From Campylobacterales bacterium (GTDB lineage: Bacteria > Campylobacterota > Campylobacteria > Campylobacterales > Hydrogenimonadaceae), in NCBI GenBank assembly GCA_026986055.1, contig JALSPH010000249.1:1-7148 (forward strand): DNA of 7,148 bases. The letters run 5' to 3'. Both the position numbers and the translations under genes were made by a program. Below, in pieces: positions 5,560-7,148 of the stretch. Positions within the stretch are counted from its first letter, which is position 1. Each line of letters begins with the position of its first letter. The notes under the pieces were generated by a model. That model saw only the letters and a list, made by a program, of their open reading frames with translations, did not search any database and was not told where the DNA came from.

Positions 5560-6648
5560 CTACACCTCCTCTCTCAGGGGCTTGTTGGCGATCATTTCGA
5601 GCATTACCGTAGCGTAAGAGCCTTTTGGAAGAGTGAAGTGAAGCTCGAAGTGCGCCTCTTTATCTTTGTATTGCCCTTCGATCTCTTCGGGCCAAATCCA
5701 AGCATATCGGCGCCCCCCCTGTGCAGGGATCTCTTCGATGAAATCCTTCTCTATCTCCCACGCAATACCGCTTGAGTTGACCTGCCTCTTTCCGGGCAGT
5801 GCACCCGTGGGGCTTGTTTGTCGCTCATTGAACCTCTTTGACTCCTCTTTCAGATCATCTACGATGAAAAGTTTTCCGTGTGGATAGTGGCTTACCATAT
5901 CGCCGGGAAGCAGTTTGAAGAAGTGGGGCTCTTTTGCTACCGTTTTTACGACTTCATCGTTCCAGACGAAGAGCTTCGTCAACTCTTTTGGTTTCAAAGC
6001 TTCGAAGAGGCGGGAGATTTCGACCCTCTTGCAGAGCCACAGGTTGAAAAGATGGGACTGGTAGGCACTCATGAGAAAATCTCTCTTTTTTCTATCTCTC
6101 ATTTTTCTTTCGCCTTTTATAACTTCAAGAGCCGTTTTGAAGTTGTCCCCTTCTCTTCCAAACCGTTGGTACCCAAAATAGTTCGGTATTCCGTTTCTAT
6201 CTATCCACTCAAGAAGCGACTCTATCTTTTTCGCATCGGTAGGATTCACCTTCTTCAGACGTATGAAAAAGCGGTTTCCCTTTAGATGGCCTATTCGAAG
6301 TTTGTTCGTATGGTATGTTTTTTCCAGGATTTTGATCTTCTCGTGTGAAAAACTCTCGACTCTATCTTCATACTTTTTGTGAAAAGAGATATATTGAATC
6401 GTCATGGCATCCTTATCTTTGAGCCCGGCATATCCGATCTCTCTTGTTTTGATACCGAGGTGACTGCTTAAAATGTCGAGCATCTGCCATGTAGTGAGCC
6501 CCTTTTTTCTCACTTTCAAAACCAGGTGCTCCCCTTCGCCTGCAAATTCGTAAAGGGGTATCTCGGTAACGACGAAGTCGGCAGGCGTCTGCCTGAAATA
6601 GAAGTTTATGGGTGCATGAGATAGCGGGTAGAGTCTGTCTAACTTCAT
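5560..6648 (-). CDS. truD: tRNA pseudouridine(13) synthase TruD
   Basis: A complete 362-residue TruD-family enzyme, which isomerises uridine 13 of certain tRNAs to pseudouridine in the cytosol. The catalytic motif GYAGLKDKDAMTIQ (72-85) carries the nucleophilic Asp78. Other family motifs are GNRFFIRLK (near 124-132), GIPNYFGYQRFGREGDN, SAYQSHLFN and PTGALPG. The N-terminal PADFVVTEIPLYEFAGEGEH is also typical. Length is normal for the family. The ATG at 6648 is supported by AAGGA five bases upstream (6654-6658). It follows thiL by 13 bases on the same strand, an arrangement seen in Campylobacterota, so the two are likely co-transcribed. Nothing looks missing or truncated. Confidence 0.96.
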   Translation of the reverse strand: MKLDRLYPLSHAPINFYFRQTPADFVVTEIPLYEFAGEGEHLVLKVRKKGLTTWQMLDILSSHLGIKTREIGYAGLKDKDAMTIQYISFHKKYEDRVESFSHEKIKILEKTYHTNKLRIGHLKGNRFFIRLKKVNPTDAKKIESLLEWIDRNGIPNYFGYQRFGREGDNFKTALEVIKGERKMRDRKKRDFLMSAYQSHLFNLWLCKRVEISRLFEALKPKELTKLFVWNDEVVKTVAKEPHFFKLLPGDMVSHYPHGKLFIVDDLKEESKRFNERQTSPTGALPGKRQVNSSGIAWEIEKDFIEEIPAQGGRRYAWIWPEEIEGQYKDKEAHFELHFTLPKGSYATVMLEMIANKPLREEV

Positions 6649-6653
6649 TTAAT

Positions 6654-6658
6654 TCCTT
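6654..6658 (-). promoter_or_regulatory. Ribosome binding site of truD
   Basis: AAGGA on the minus strand lies in the 13-base gap after thiL, five bases before the truD ATG, and confirms that start. Confidence 0.65.
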
Positions 6659-6661
6659 GAT

Positions 6662-7148
6662 TTAAAAGTGGTTTGGTTTGCAAATGTTTCTATACGGCCT
6701 ACGTACCGCTCTTGCAAATATCGTAAGAGGGGTACGGCTCTTTTTTGCGATATTGAGAATCCTTTTTTCAAAGCGTGGGTCGAAAGCGAACAGCATCTCG
6801 AACTCCTCACCGCTGCAACCAACCTCTTTGGGAATATCCCAAAAGAAGTCAAAACCGAGTCTGTTGACGCGGTTAAGCTTTTCAAGATCGCTGAAGAGCC
6901 CGTCCGAAATATCCATGGCACAGCTTACAAAAGGGGCCGCTTCGTAAAAGAAACTCTCTCTTAAAACCGGCGTTATGAAGCGGGAACTTTCGCTTACCTT
7001 CCGGCCTTTTGAAAGACGCTTCAAATCTTTCAAAGAGCCCCCAAGCTTTCCGGTATAGGCCAGAAGGTCCCCCTCTCTCATACCAGATCTTTTTACGGCT
7101 CTTTTACACTCGGCCAGAATGGTTACGGAGATGTCGAGCTTGACGTTG
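6662..7148 (-). CDS. thiL: Thiamine-monophosphate kinase ThiL, C-terminal part (5' end outside window)
   Basis: The frame is open to the right edge and ends at TAA 6662-6664, giving about 161 visible residues. It matches the second half of ThiL, the AIRS-fold kinase that phosphorylates thiamine monophosphate to thiamine diphosphate. Visible segments are LDISVTILAECKRAVKRSG, then MREGDLLAYTGKLGGS (GD..y.TG.lG.s), CAMDISDGLFSDLEKL, whose DISDGL is a substrate/metal motif, and SGEEFEMLFAF in place of the common GEDYELLF. The C-terminus KSRTPLTIFARAVRRPYRN and the following CKPNHF resembles other Campylobacterota ThiL tails as I remember them. The N-terminal ATP-binding half is upstream, outside the window. 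truD follows 13 bases downstream. Confidence 0.92.
   Translation of the reverse strand, partial: NVKLDISVTILAECKRAVKRSGMREGDLLAYTGKLGGSLKDLKRLSKGRKVSESSRFITPVLRESFFYEAAPFVSCAMDISDGLFSDLEKLNRVNRLGFDFFWDIPKEVGCSGEEFEMLFAFDPRFEKRILNIAKKSRTPLTIFARAVRRPYRNICKPNHF

Noticed and set aside
5878..6285. 135-codon open frame on the plus strand
   Set aside because: Antisense to truD, which is complete and carries all family motifs.
6649..6921. 90-codon open frame on the minus strand, possible frameshifted thiL tail
   Set aside because: The thiL frame itself continues to a plausible family-like C-terminus (TPLTIFARAVRR...NHF) at 6662, so no frameshift is needed.
1..7148. CRISPR arrays, tRNA genes, insertion sequences or long direct repeats
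   Set aside because: No regularly spaced repeats, tRNA-like cloverleaf, transposase or terminal inverted repeats were seen by eye. The only clear repeat is the protein-level duplication in the zinc-ribbon gene.

Overview
The gene content suggests a member of the Campylobacterota (Epsilonproteobacteria), possibly a Sulfurimonas/Sulfurovum/Hydrogenimonas-like chemolithotroph. The basis is the thiL-truD and rseP-yggS pairings, the moderate GC content, and a Lys/Glu-rich proteome with very tight gene packing. This placement is inference; no rRNA marker is present.

Layout. (1) Positions 2-1046, + strand: the 3' end of a site-2 metalloprotease (RseP), overlapping by 8 bp a complete YggS-type PLP-binding protein. 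(2) Positions 4445-1039, - strand: a compact four-gene operon. In order of transcription it holds a YajG-like lipoprotein, a six-helix membrane protein whose frame is broken twice, a Tat-signal-bearing gluconate 2-dehydrogenase subunit-3 protein, and a GMC-family FAD oxidoreductase. The oxidoreductase runs tail-to-tail into yggS with an 8-bp overlap. (3) Positions 4446-4508: a 63-bp divergent promoter region. (4) Positions 4509-5541, + strand: a protein with two zinc ribbons resembling topoisomerase C-terminal repeats, then an acidic helical protein I do not recognise. (5) Positions 7147-5560, - strand: the 3' part of thiL, then truD. The two convergent junctions, near 1040 and 5550, show no visible intrinsic terminator.

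The most important observation is in the oxidoreductase operon. A simple ORF call gives one 338-codon protein (3724-2708) that looks like a membrane-domain/subunit-3 fusion. Reading the flanking frames shows this is very probably not a real fusion. The membrane protein actually begins at 3853, one base after the lipoprotein stop. It is interrupted by an in-frame TAA at 3758-3760, where a Tyr codon is expected. It then loses frame at a T6 run (3357-3362 on the + strand) and resumes in the other frame to a stop at 3213. The subunit-3 gene starts separately at 3205 with its own twin-arginine signal. So the window holds either a decaying membrane-protein gene inside an otherwise intact operon, two sequence errors, or, less likely, a recoded gene: the frameshift site is the heptamer T_TTT_TTA in the correct phase, followed by inverted repeats.

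How the genes may work together: the GMC flavoprotein has no signal peptide and could be exported bound to the Tat-targeted subunit 3, as in gluconate dehydrogenases. No cytochrome c subunit is present in the window. The flavoprotein also lacks the usual GMC catalytic His/Asn pair, so its substrate and even its redox activity are open questions.
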